NCBI GenBank assembly: GCA_003254905.1
Contig: QANU01015246.1
Coordinates: 124,001 to 188,000, forward strand
Direction of reading: 5' to 3'
DNA from: Nissolia schottii
Taxonomy: Eukaryota; Streptophyta; Magnoliopsida; Fabales; Fabaceae
Length of the DNA stretch: 64,000 bases
The notes beneath the pieces are model-generated. The model was not told the origin of the DNA, searched no databases, and was given only the letters and a program-made list of their open reading frames with translations. This document shows, piece after piece, positions 24,307-34,997 of the stretch. Numbering within the stretch: position 1 is the stretch's first letter; each line of letters opens with the position of its first letter. Position numbers and translations under genes: made by a program.

Positions 24307-27300
24307 GTAGATATGGTTTACAACAAATGAACTTTTAATCTAACCGTAGATGTTATAAAATGTTTCTTTTGGAAAAAGTTATTATAAGTGTAGGAACTGC
24401 GTCAAGTCTTGCACAGGTGCCAATGAATCTCCTAAATTAATATAACTTTAAGCAAAACTAACAATTTCAATGAAACAATTGTCCCAACTGCATCAATCCG
24501 ACCTCGGTTAACCCTCTAGGTTGCCTCCTTTGAAACCCTTTTTGATTATGTCATTCTAATTCGCTTTGTTATTCAGTTTTAGTTTATGCTTTTTACGTTT
24601 CTATAATTGTTGTTATTATTTTTATGATTGATTGACCATTAATTGGATTGTTATGTTCTCTCATATGTAACCCAATGTGAGAGTGCTTTGTGTTATAGAA
24701 ATTATACGTTGAACAAAATTCTGAGAGGAACAAACATAACATGTGTAGTCATGTGTGGGGTGTTATAAATTGTTCATGCTTCTAATAGATTCAATTATGC
24801 TATAAGAGATTAGACAATCGCTTTAATTGAATAGAATTGTTTGGCTTTGAGAAAGACTTGCAATTAGAATAGGAACACCTACCATAATTAACTAGATTAA
24901 TAATTAAGTATCAACATTAAAATAACAAAATCTAGGCGAAATCAATTAGTCTACAATGTCCCTTATTCATAGTCTTTCCCCATCCTTAAGGTAGATTGTT
25001 TTCTTTTTCTTAATTTTTTTATTGCAACAAACCAATCCCCTAGTTACTTCAATCAATTCCATTAACGTTACTTATTAATTAAAAATTTAGTATAATATTA
25101 ATTTTTTTTGTATTCGACAACCTGAATTTAATTACTCACTCTTATTATTACTTGTACAATCAAGTGTACCTACTAAAAAAATTGCATCAAGTTTACAAAA
25201 CAAAATAACCTCAATATTTTTTTCTTCTCTCTCTATGAAGCCTCGCACGTCAAAATATAGGAAGAGGAATGCTTTCCGTTAACTTATTTGATGATACTCG
25301 GTATATTTACTTGTGAGAGCATCTAGTCCTAAACGTTGGATCCCAATTGAATCCTCATTTTGTGTTATATCACTAGCATAGCACCTACTCCATAGGTAAT
25401 AAAAATTACTTTTAAAATTGGAATTTTACTCTTCTTCATGGAAGAAGCAACTTTGGTCCAACATGACCAATTTTAGTACAAGTGGCACACTTTGATTGCA
25501 CTGGAGAGAATTGGTCTTGGTCCATAACTTAAGAGCATGTTGTTTTTCATGGTCCGAATCCATTTTAAATCCTCAAAAATGAGAAATTTTTAATGTTAGA
25601 ATCGAATTTAGCCGTGCCCACCAATTTTTCAAACACACTAATAGTGGAACTGATCCCATTTTGCACATCCACTCCAACGGGTCACTAAAAAATTGGACGG
25701 TATCATTTAGTGAGACTTATTATAAATTGAGGCGAAGATAATTTCTAATGGTGATTCTCTAAGAGCATCTTACTAGTCCTAACTTGGAACCAATTATAGC
25801 TTTATTATTTGTCACATCATTATCGCATAATTAACGCGTCATAAAAATTAAGACTCTTTCAAAATTAAGAGTCTTCTCTCCAATAAAAAATATCAACTCC
25901 GGTCCAAACTTTTTAATCCCACACATGATTTGTATATTTTTTTTTTAAAATAAAAGGCAATTGACACAAATAGCTCTTGATATTTTTTAAAATTCCACTC
26001 TAGTCTTAAGTATGTATAAAATTACAATCTATTCTATTTTTAGCTGTGACAAATTATTAATGATTTGTTAAGTTTTTTTTTTTTAAGAAATAGTGAAATG
26101 AATAAAAGCAATAAAATATTGTTTCATATTTTTAATTTTTTTTTAATAAATTTTGCAACTTGCATTGAAAACTTCTAAAGTGGAGACAAAAGACATAAGA
26201 GATTCATCATGAAACACGCACGTGACTCTAAGCCAGATTAGAGACTCGCCAAACAATTAACCTCATTCCTCGCAGCAACTATATACCAAATGAGTTAACA
26301 GTTTTTAGTTCTAGATTAAACCAAACAATAAACCCAGTTTCCTCTTTTGTTTTCTTTATGTATTCATTTCCTACTTTCACTTTTTTCCTTCATGAAAAAT
26401 CTGGAGTTAGTTTGATTTTTATTGTCATTTCATGTGTTTCTTAATTTTGATATTTCATGAAAAAAATAATAAAGACAAGTAATGAAATAATATTTTATTA
26501 TACTCATTGAATTGTTTTCACTATTTTTTGGTACACAATCAAGGTGTTTATTGGTGCGGGTTAATCTCTTGACTAGTTTGTAAACATCTCTAAAAGTGAG
26601 ACAGTTGGCCCAAACAGTTTTTACAATTTTATTCACTAGTTTTTGAAGAAAAAAAAAAAGAAACAAAAATGAAAACCTAATAAATCATTAGTAACAAGAT
26701 ACCATAAAAAATGAAACGAGTGCAATTTCAAAACTCTCTGAAGATTACTTGTGCCCTTATAAAAATTGAAACAAACACTATAAATAAGAAAGCAATTGTA
26801 GCACTTTTCAAGTTGCACTTCATCAATGGCCAAGTACAAATTGGGTTAATATGGTCTCAGTAACATGGGATTGATCCCAAATTTCCAATGCAATCCAATG
26901 GTTCTAAATATAAATCCTCTCACTTTCTCTCTAAATTAATGATAATTTTACTGATTCAAATTTTCAGTTATAGGCTGTATTGCTAGGTATAGAGTAATAT
27001 AAATAAGCATTCCTTAGCCATTAAGAGGAAGGAAAGTGGCTCGACATGGAAAGGATAAGATGGCCTATGCAATAGAATGGTGCATACTATATCTTCAGTA
27101 GCAATTTTTGAAAGCTATCACATCGGTTTTGCAATTCATTAAAATATTTGGGCAGCAAAATATGTACAATTTGTTCTTCAACAGGACAATAATTAATTAC
27201 TTTTTATATACCAATTAATGGTGGAATTAGATATCTATGCGCATGTTTGGACGTCTCATAAAACACGGCTTCTCCTTGTATCTTTTTGAAAGTAGCTTTG

Positions 27301-28229
27301 GCTTTGTAACCATAATCTCACAATTCGCCTTATACACTCATTTCAATCAAATTGATTTCTTATATGCAAGAAATTTTGTTAATACTTTAGTATCATTTTT
27401 CTTAATTGCATGAATTTCTTCATTCATTGATTTTCTTCAACTCTTATCATTAAAAATTTCTTCGAAGTTTTAGATCACAATATGCAAATAAAGTAAATTT
27501 GTTAATATCTTTACCAGGTAGATCATTATCAGTACTCACAACATAATCCCCTAAGCAAAATGATAATCAGCGATTCCTTTGGGGGGCGTTTGATAGATAG
27601 AATTTTTTAGCATTCCTATAAATGTAAGGTTCTCATGTTTGATAGAAGTTTAAACAGAAAGAACCTACCCAAGTGAGTTGCATTCCTGTAATAAAAAATG
27701 TCATAATTTTCAACTCACCTCTTACATGAAAATATAAGATTCTCATGGAAAATGGAATATTATGAAATATTGAAAATTTAAATTGCCCTTACTTTTTAAC
27801 AACAATCATTACAAAACTGTTAGATCGGTTGGCTGAGTCGGACTTGCCAACTAACTCGAGCCGGGCTCACTGACTAATAGAGCCAAAACCATAAATTGGG
27901 TCAAAATTCTCAACTTAACGAGCTAAAGTTTTGGAGGGTTTTTGATAGTTTTTAGCGTAGTATAATATAAAGTTACTATTTTATACTTTTTAAATAATGT
28001 TTTTTCAAAAAAAAAAATTCAATAGATGTTTTTCTTGCAAAATATTTTTGGGCATAAAATCATTTTGTCTACCAATTGCCCCCAAAATTTCATACTCAAA
28101 AATATCATTTCTAGAAATATGATACCCAGAACTAATATTCCTAGGCATAAAATAATATTTTGTCTATTAAACTCCCCCTTAAGGTCGTCTAAAAGATTCA
28201 TGTTGAGATAATGTGCCTCCTCTTTCTTT
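24307..28229. other. Intergenic, repeat remnants only
   Basis: No supported gene. Two related stretches begin near 25317 and 25765 with GAGCATCT followed by AGTCCTAA and a TTGGA-CCAATT motif, probably diverged copies of one small element. 27800-27870 has a GC-richer patch. 28020-28200 contains an inverted pattern with frames open on both strands (ATACTCAAAAATATC against TCTAGAAATATGATACC), again repeat-like. Confidence 0.4.
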
Positions 28230-29560
28230 TTTAAGCTTGATTTGATAAATTACGACAAGTATATTATGCCATATAAGTAATAAAACTGAGTAAATCGAAT
28301 ATCGTTCCCATGAAAACTAATTAACCACACAATAATTGTTAAACAAGTAAAATGAAAGGGATGTTGATTGTTGCTGGGTGATTTTGATTGGAATTCAAAT
28401 AAATAAAAACAACAATGAGTTGAGTTTAATTAAATGGAGAAAAGTACTTATGGCATTTAACTTAGCCTATTACACTTTTGTCAATTCAAGCTCAATTATC
28501 CAATTTATAAATGATTCTATTGCCAGTTGAAAATCTTTTCCTAATTATTAGTCTCTCTCAAGAACAAATAATTGTCTTCTCACTAACTGAAAGTCTAATC
28601 TCTTACGCAACATAGCTTGCTTGAATCCTAATTTGATCTATGAATTCCTAAATAAAACTGCACAAGTCGAGTTGACTCGTCTCCAACTTTCACTCAACCT
28701 ATGATTATTTTAGCATGTGCACTCTCATATTCTCTCTCTCTCTAGTTGCATGTACATAGGATAACGAATCAATTAACCGGTAATCAAGAGACCAAAATAT
28801 TAAGCATAGCATAAAAATAACACAACGATGCAAATATAAACTGAATAACCTCATTTAAATTGACATGATAATAATAGTTTACATTAGAGCCCTAAGTAAA
28901 AGGAGAATTAGTTCATGATAAAATAAAAACACAACAAATTAAAAAGAAAAGAAGATAATCATATTCATATTCTAGAAATTACAACAAAAGAGGTTGAATA
29001 AGAAGTAGATTGTTGTCACTTCGATCGCTCCCGCTTCGTTCTTCATCATTTTCCCTTGATTTTCCCTCAAAAATGTGTTTTATGTTGTTACTAGATGCCC
29101 TGGGTCTAATTGTTGTTTCTAATTTACAGTACCATGCCCAAAATTACTAAAGAGGACATAAAAATACATCACAAGTCGCCGTCGCAGTGCTTGAGCGGTT
29201 GGAACACCGTTTGAGTGGTCCTGCAAAGTAAAACCTTTTCTTGGTTCTATGCTGCAACCGCTCAAGCGGTCCCTATGAGTTCCCAAAGTTGAACATTTTG
29301 TCTTCACACTGCTCGAGCGGTCCAAAAATTGACTTTAATCCATGTTATGTAATTTGCTCACGATAATCTTTGAATTTGAAATGCAATGAATAAGTATTTT
29401 AGAATTATCCTAAAAATGCATGAAAAATGTCTAAAGGTTAATAATATTCTCACATGCTTAACACTACCGTAAACATGCTAAAACTCCTTAGAATGCAAAT
29501 ATTTATCATAAGTCTATATACAAAATTTAAGAAAAATATCTTTCATTGGTGACTTATCTA
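28230..29560. repeat. Dispersed noncoding repeat, retroelement-like remnant
   Basis: The stretch GTAATAAAACTGAGTAAATC followed by a TATCG and CCCATGA context near 28280-28310 resembles a noncoding segment commonly found in plant LTR-type repeats. At 29180-29330 the word GCTCAAGCGGT and close variants recur four times. No protein domain and no bounded ends were found, so the family is not resolved; it appears fragmentary and old. Confidence 0.35.
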
Positions 29561-30569
29561 AGCTTTGGATAAGCAACCTCGATTCTTTTTTTCCCCCCTT
29601 AAAATGTCACATTAGATTGATAATCACCTTATTTATCTTTGGATTATACAACTTATATGTCCTTGAATTCATATTGTAGCTAATGAAATTATACTTCCAT
29701 TTCATTATGTTCTATTTATTTTTCTACATCCCAACCGGAGCCTATTCGAAATTATTGTTGCATATGATGTTCCCGCTTGGTTTGGCCGTACACTTAGATT
29801 TGTCATGTTGCAAAGGAAAACTTTGCATTATTAATTCCATCAGTCCAGTTTGATTCTGACAGAAAGCATCCTATGAAATTGATTTTGGTGGAGATTTCCT
29901 ATTTTTAGTCCATTTTATAAATAGAGTTAACAAATATCTTCCAGCAGCATCATTTTATCAATTAAAATAATAAAATTACAATGTGCTCCTGTCATTTAAG
30001 CCACACCATTTCCCAATATCTCATGACAAGACCTCACCATGTGTCTATGTTATCTGCTGCTTCTTTCTGCTTCTCTAATTAAGATCATGCTATTACTTTC
30101 TAGATTTCTCTGGTAACTTAATTATAATAAAATATACAAATGATATTCCCTTTAGGTGAGTTGTATGGCTAGATATCGTGTACGTGGGTGATGGGTGGAA
30201 ATTAATGGATGAGATGAATGAATTTTTGGAATTGCACTAAAATGGATGCGTCAAAATGGTAATCATTAATCTATATTTATGATTCAATGAAAAAACGTGT
30301 TTAAAAAATTCAATTATTGTATGGCCCAATTAATAATTAAAAGTATTTAACTATTCATTAATTATTTTTTCTTATTGCAGATGACATGTATATAATGTTA
30401 GGGTTTAAGTACGAGTGTAAAAAAAACTCACATTAATTAATAATAAATTAAGTAAAGTGTATGTAAGAGGACTCAGTGACTTAAGATTTTGAATTAAAGC
30501 AATACTTGAAAGACCTAATAAATCAATTTACAAATCAGCATGCTCAATCATGTGAATGAGTTGGCATTT
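29561..30569. other. Intergenic, nothing recognised
   Basis: AT-rich sequence without a supported frame, motif or bounded repeat. Confidence 0.5.
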
Positions 30570-31250
30570 CTAGGGACAAAACAGGAAAAAAAAATGTCCG
30601 TCATTCATAAGAGTAAGTAATTGATAAGTTAGGTCTCTCAAACATTATTTTTTGAATTAAGATATGATGTTTGATCTACTTGTATAGTTTCTTATTTAGC
30701 CCATTGATGTTGATTTCTCGAGTTTTAGGCTTTCCTTTCCAACAAGTGGTATCAAAGCCAATGATTTGAATGAGGGAGAGAATAAAATAGACACCAAAGT
30801 CTTACATTTGACGAAGAGATATTGGGTAGTGTGGCATTTGACTCACGTAAGTGGTTTCTTATTTAGCACTTTTGCTTATGTAGTGTTAAACTCTTGTTGG
30901 GTTTGGGTTCCCTTCCTATGTGGAGAAAGGCCCAACATATGTAAACTCACTATTTTCACTTAATAGTGGAGAGGAGTCAGTTTTTGGGGTATAGAGAGAG
31001 CTGAGAAGACAAAAGAAAGAAGAGAAAATAAAGAGAATAGAAGAGAAAACATTTTTTTGTCAGGGCAGTAGTTTTTGATCTGCCGCCACCGCTTCGTTCA
31101 CCGTTAGATCGGGCTGAAATTTTGTTAGTAGGTTCGGAACACGTGGTACTTCAATCTGGACGGTTGGGGAAATTATTATCCGCTGCATATAGCTCTGTTT
31201 GAGTTGTCGGTTTATTGTGTCGAATTTCCCATCAACTCTTTTATACTAAC
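30570..31250 (+). mobile_element. Copia-like LTR retrotransposon fragment (fossil)
   Basis: TGGTATCAAAGCC at 30747-30759, two bases after CCAACA, matches the primer-binding site complementary to initiator methionine tRNA that plant Copia elements use; CCAACA would be the end of the left LTR. Purine-rich leader-like sequence follows (30970-31060). I see no gag or pol and no second LTR with certainty. The fragment is broken and its outer limits are approximate. Confidence 0.4.
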
Positions 31251-31342
31251 AATGCACAAAAATTAATCTTCATCTTTTTTATTTTATTTTGATTATATTT
31301 GTTTCAGAAATTCATTTATTTACACCATTATTAAGTATATCA

Positions 31343-32270
31343 CTAGGGATATCAAACCGGACCCAACCCATTGGAGTATGGTGAGTTGCTCGCCGTTTTG
31401 CATGAGGCGAATACAAATTTTGAACCTGTTTAAATTTGTCATCTTGCACAGGTTAACCAGTTTAACTTGAGGAGTGGGGTGGGTTGGCTTACGGGATCAT
31501 GTGTTCATTTAAACTTCAAGCACATTAGACATGAGACATGGATAATATTCTTAAGTCTTCCACGTGAGAGGGTTTTATTTAAAACATGAAAGAACTTACC
31601 TGTGTGCGTATTTTTGTTTTGTTTGGTACATAGATCTTATTTTAAATATGTGTGGATACAATCTTTTAATATTATATTAATTTTTTAAAAATAATTGTTC
31701 GAGTTTGTGGGTCAATCGAAAATTACACTTGGATGTGGGGCCAAAAACAATTTAATATCAAAACGTGAGAATTTTGTAAAAATTACTAAAATGTGGTTTC
31801 TTGTGTAAATCACCACACTTTGTGGCGATTTATGCTGTCAATTTTTTGTAAATCGTCATATTTTGTATCGATTTATGCTATCATTTTATATTTTTTTTAA
31901 TAAATCGCCACATGGTTTGTGATTTATACCACAACTTTTTATTTTCTTAATAAATCGCACATTTTATGACAATTTGTACCGTGATTTTTTTATTTTTTTA
32001 AATAAATTGTCACCTTTTGACAATTTATTATAAAATCTCACATTTTAGTACATTATAAAAATAGGATCACAATATTAATTTTTTTCATTGCTTTCACCAT
32101 ATTTAAATTTTTAGCCTCAGTCAATCCACTGCGAACAAGTTAAAAAGCAAACATAAACTTTCGAACCACATAAAAATGTAAATTCACTCCCGCTCTACCA
32201 TATTTTTGTGCCGGCTAGACGCTGACTGGCACGCACATTTTGCCATCCTTGCACAAACCAAGTCAAGAGC
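31343..32270. repeat. Dispersed element with hAT-like ends, containing a tandem repeat
   Basis: The left side reads TAGGGATATCAAACCGGACC and the right side ends CATTTTGCCATCCTTG; the ends are weakly inverted (AGGGAT-CAAA against AGGATGGCAAA), the style seen in the carbonic anhydrase intron. The middle has the hairpin repeat listed separately. No target duplication is clear. Confidence 0.35.
31785..32045. repeat. Hairpin-forming tandem repeat, about five units of 55-65 bp
   Basis: Variants of AAATCGCCACA followed by TTTTGTGGCGATTTA recur, each unit pairing with itself, separated by T-rich runs. Units become more diverged toward 32045, where AAATTGTCACC and TTTTGACAATTTATT replace the CG-containing form. 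Confidence 0.75.
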
Positions 32271-32780
32271 AATTCATTTACATCCCTAGCTCGAATTATT
32301 GAATCTTAATTTTTTTTCTTTTTAAACAATGGGGTACCTAAGCACCCAACAAAACAAAACGCATGCTACCCCAAGAGCATCCTGCCAAAAAAACTGCTTA
32401 ATACAAGCTTAATTTATTTAGGGGATTTGACATTCTTCTTTATTAAAATAGTAATTAAGGTTTGAATTTGAGGTTTATGCATGGAAATTATATAGCATAT
32501 TAGAAGAAACTTTATAATCTCTATCAGCCCAACTCAAATTAAATTAAATAAATGTTTCGTGTTAAGTGGACTTTCCCTATTTGGTGCCATACAAATTATA
32601 ATAGGGACAAATCATTTCATCATTTGATGTATTTGATGATCAATTTTAATGGCCATCGCACTTAACCTTGCCTCATTGGTGATGCCCCGCTCCCCCCCCC
32701 GCCCCACCACCACCATAATATACTAATATTATTTGAAGTTGACTTCACAATTCCCAATCTCATGGCCACTCCCATGCCCC

Positions 32781-32788
32781 TATATAAA
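32781..32788 (+). promoter_or_regulatory. TATA box of the secreted peptide gene
   Basis: CCCCTATATAAAGC, about 30 bp upstream of the leader start expected near 32815, followed by a leader intron from 32865 (AAG before GTGCGT) to 33059 (acceptor AATTAG). Confidence 0.7.
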
Positions 32789-33060
32789 GCTCCTTCTGCC
32801 TCGTTTCTTTTCCATATATGATCATACATACATACATAACACCATCCTACCTAACTACATCAAGGTGCGTAATTAATCAACATGCAAGTATAGCATAGTA
32901 TATATATTCTATATGCAAATAATATGATATTCCTAATTCCTAATTCCTCTCTTTCTCGATCGTTTATAATGATACACATATGTTATGCCGTTTGCTCACC
33001 GTATGTTTTTTCTATTATAGATTTTTCTCTAATGAACTTTGCTTTTTTTGGCTAATTAGA

Positions 33061-33354
33061 ATGAGGATTGTGGTAATTGCACTACTATTACTAGTGTTGA
33101 TGCTGGCAAACTCTTCTATGGCTAGAGATCATAGGAGGGTCTTGGTGACCAATTTGCATGGAGATGAACAAGAAGAGCTAGAAGCAGACGATGGACAACT
33201 GAGTGATGATAATGATCACCACCAAATCCCCCGGAGGGACTACGGCAAACCCGGCTCCGGCCAACACACGGTCACCGATGATAACGATAGCGATCACCGT
33301 TCCATTCCCCGCAAGGATTATGGCACACATCCTAACAAGGAAGGAAATGCTTAA
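33061..33354 (+). CDS. Small secreted peptide precursor with two IPR-x-DYG blocks
   Basis: 97 residues from the ATG at 33061, which lies one base after the acceptor of a leader intron (32865-33059); the frame is open upstream to 32980 but that part is intronic. Residues 1-22 form a signal peptide ([10 protein letters not shown], then ARDH). The mature part is very acidic, then carries two similar blocks: [19 protein letters not shown] and [16 protein letters not shown]. Acidic residues just before Tyr are the context used by plant tyrosylprotein sulfotransferase, and dibasic Arg-Arg/Arg-Lys sites sit next to them. This is the layout of a peptide hormone precursor (PSY, RGF/GLV and CIF peptides all start DY), but the residues after DYG match none of those families fully. 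I do not recognise the gene; a signalling role is an inference. Confidence 0.8.
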   Translation: MRIVVIALLLLVLMLANSSMARDHRRVLVTNLHGDEQEELEADDGQLSDDNDHHQIPRRDYGKPGSGQHTVTDDNDSDHRSIPRKDYGTHPNKEGNA

Positions 33355-33358
33355 TTAA

Positions 33359-33359
33359 T

Positions 33360-33395
<36 letters not shown>

Positions 33396-33420
33396 CCACC
33401 AATATATATATACACACACA
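33359..33420. repeat. (CA)n-(TA)n compound microsatellite
   Basis: CA repeats followed by TATATA and again CA, immediately after the peptide gene stop, in its 3' untranslated region. Confidence 0.9.
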
Positions 33421-34891
33421 TAAATATATAAGAGTAATATTACTTCTATATTAAGAACCAACGTTAAGAATGGATACTACACATAAAGACACAAACTTTT
33501 GGCCTCACCTCCAAATGTTTTGTGATCTCTCTTTTTATTTGTAGAGTCCATTTTTAATGTGCAAATATAGTTATTTTTAATTAAGTTGTGGCCATGTACA
33601 ATGCAATTAATATTGCTCCTTAGATTTATCCGAAGTTTTCGGTACTCTAAAGGCGTTTTTGTGATTAAATTTTGTTTTAGAGAAAAAGAACAGAAAATGA
33701 CAAATTTTTGGAGACTTAATCCGAATTTTTACATGTCAAAATTATAATTAAGCCTTCCAAAACTTTTTCTTTTCTTTCTCCTCCCTCCAAAACAAAATTC
33801 AAGCCTTAAGCTTCATATATATGTGTGTTACTCTAGGTTTTGCCTTTATCAGCTCATGTAACAATTGTAAGTACGAGAGTGATAATTCCCCAATCATAAT
33901 TGTGTTTATAAATAAAGAAAGACGGTTTGCTTCTATCTTTTTGTATTCGTCTGTTTGATAAGAAAATCATTCACATAACTCTATCTAACCACTTAAGCTT
34001 TTAGTAGTTTCATGACATAATTCAATGTCTTTAGTGCAATCCTTGTTGTACATGATCTTCTAAACAAAAATTAAATTTCAGCACATTATAAGATGAATCT
34101 AAGAATTGCAAAATTTCAAGGCCAATGAGCTCACCTGAACTCTAGCCAAATTACTCACGTTTTATTTTTTTAGATACATTTATTGTTACTCATGTATTTA
34201 CACAACAGGAAATAAATTGACTAATTTTTTTGGTCATTTAATAAATGATAAACAGAAAAAGGCTTCAAATCATAAACATGAATACATGATAAGTTGAAGC
34301 ATGAGTTGATCAGCAATATTTTTTCAACTTCTTCATCATATTTAAATTGACTAATTTTTCTAATGGGCATGTCACTAAATCTTGCTTCTAGCACCCTCAT
34401 AAAAAATGTATTAAAATAATTCGAGTGCTTCATCATATAATCTTACTAATAGTACTATTTATAGTATAGCTGGACGCACTAGCTTCATATGTGCATAATC
34501 AAATATGCTCTGTAGCCTTTAAGACGCTCTGCATTACTCTCTCTTTCATTTTCCTTTGGTCCTTTCAAAACAATTTATGCGCATATATGCTGGTCAATTG
34601 CAATAAATAAGTTGTTTTTATGGTGAAAATAATCACGAAAATATAATAACAGTTGTTCGTAGCAAATTAAACTGGAAGGTGACTAAATGCCTCATAAGTG
34701 TATATCTACAGTAGTACCCTTCCCCTTTTCCTTTCTCTCAAACAAATCAAATAAGTCCAAGTGGAACAAGGTTTTCCTTGTCACACCATTGCCATGTGAC
34801 TAAGTTAATTAAAGTTCTGTTTCTTTTTGTCCCTATTATTAACAAATTCCTTCCCTTAACACAACACATGATAATATAATACGAGAAATAC
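33421..34891. other. Intergenic between peptide gene and homeodomain gene
   Basis: 3' flanks of two convergent genes; AT-rich. A possible poly(A) signal AATAAA lies near 33911. A 71-codon minus-strand frame (34221-34436) is unrecognised. Confidence 0.5.
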
Positions 34892-34987
34892 TATTTGTAC
34901 TCATTGGTTGTAAAACATTGGGAACTATCATTAGAAGAGATTTCAATATGGTTGACACGATATCCCCCCAACCAATGAGTTCAAATA
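34892..34987. mobile_element. MITE, TATTTG-ended family, in the homeodomain gene 3' UTR
   Basis: 96 bp with 19 bp inverted ends matching at 18 positions: TATTTGTACTCATTGGTTG on the left and TATTTGAACTCATTGGTTG on the reverse of the right. It ends ten bases after the homeodomain gene stop, so it probably lies in the 3' untranslated region. Confidence 0.75.
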
Positions 34988-34997
34988 TATGTATGAG

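Noticed and set aside
33359-33420. CRISPR-like short repeats
   Set aside because: It is a simple dinucleotide microsatellite in a plant genome; no repeat-spacer structure exists anywhere in the window.
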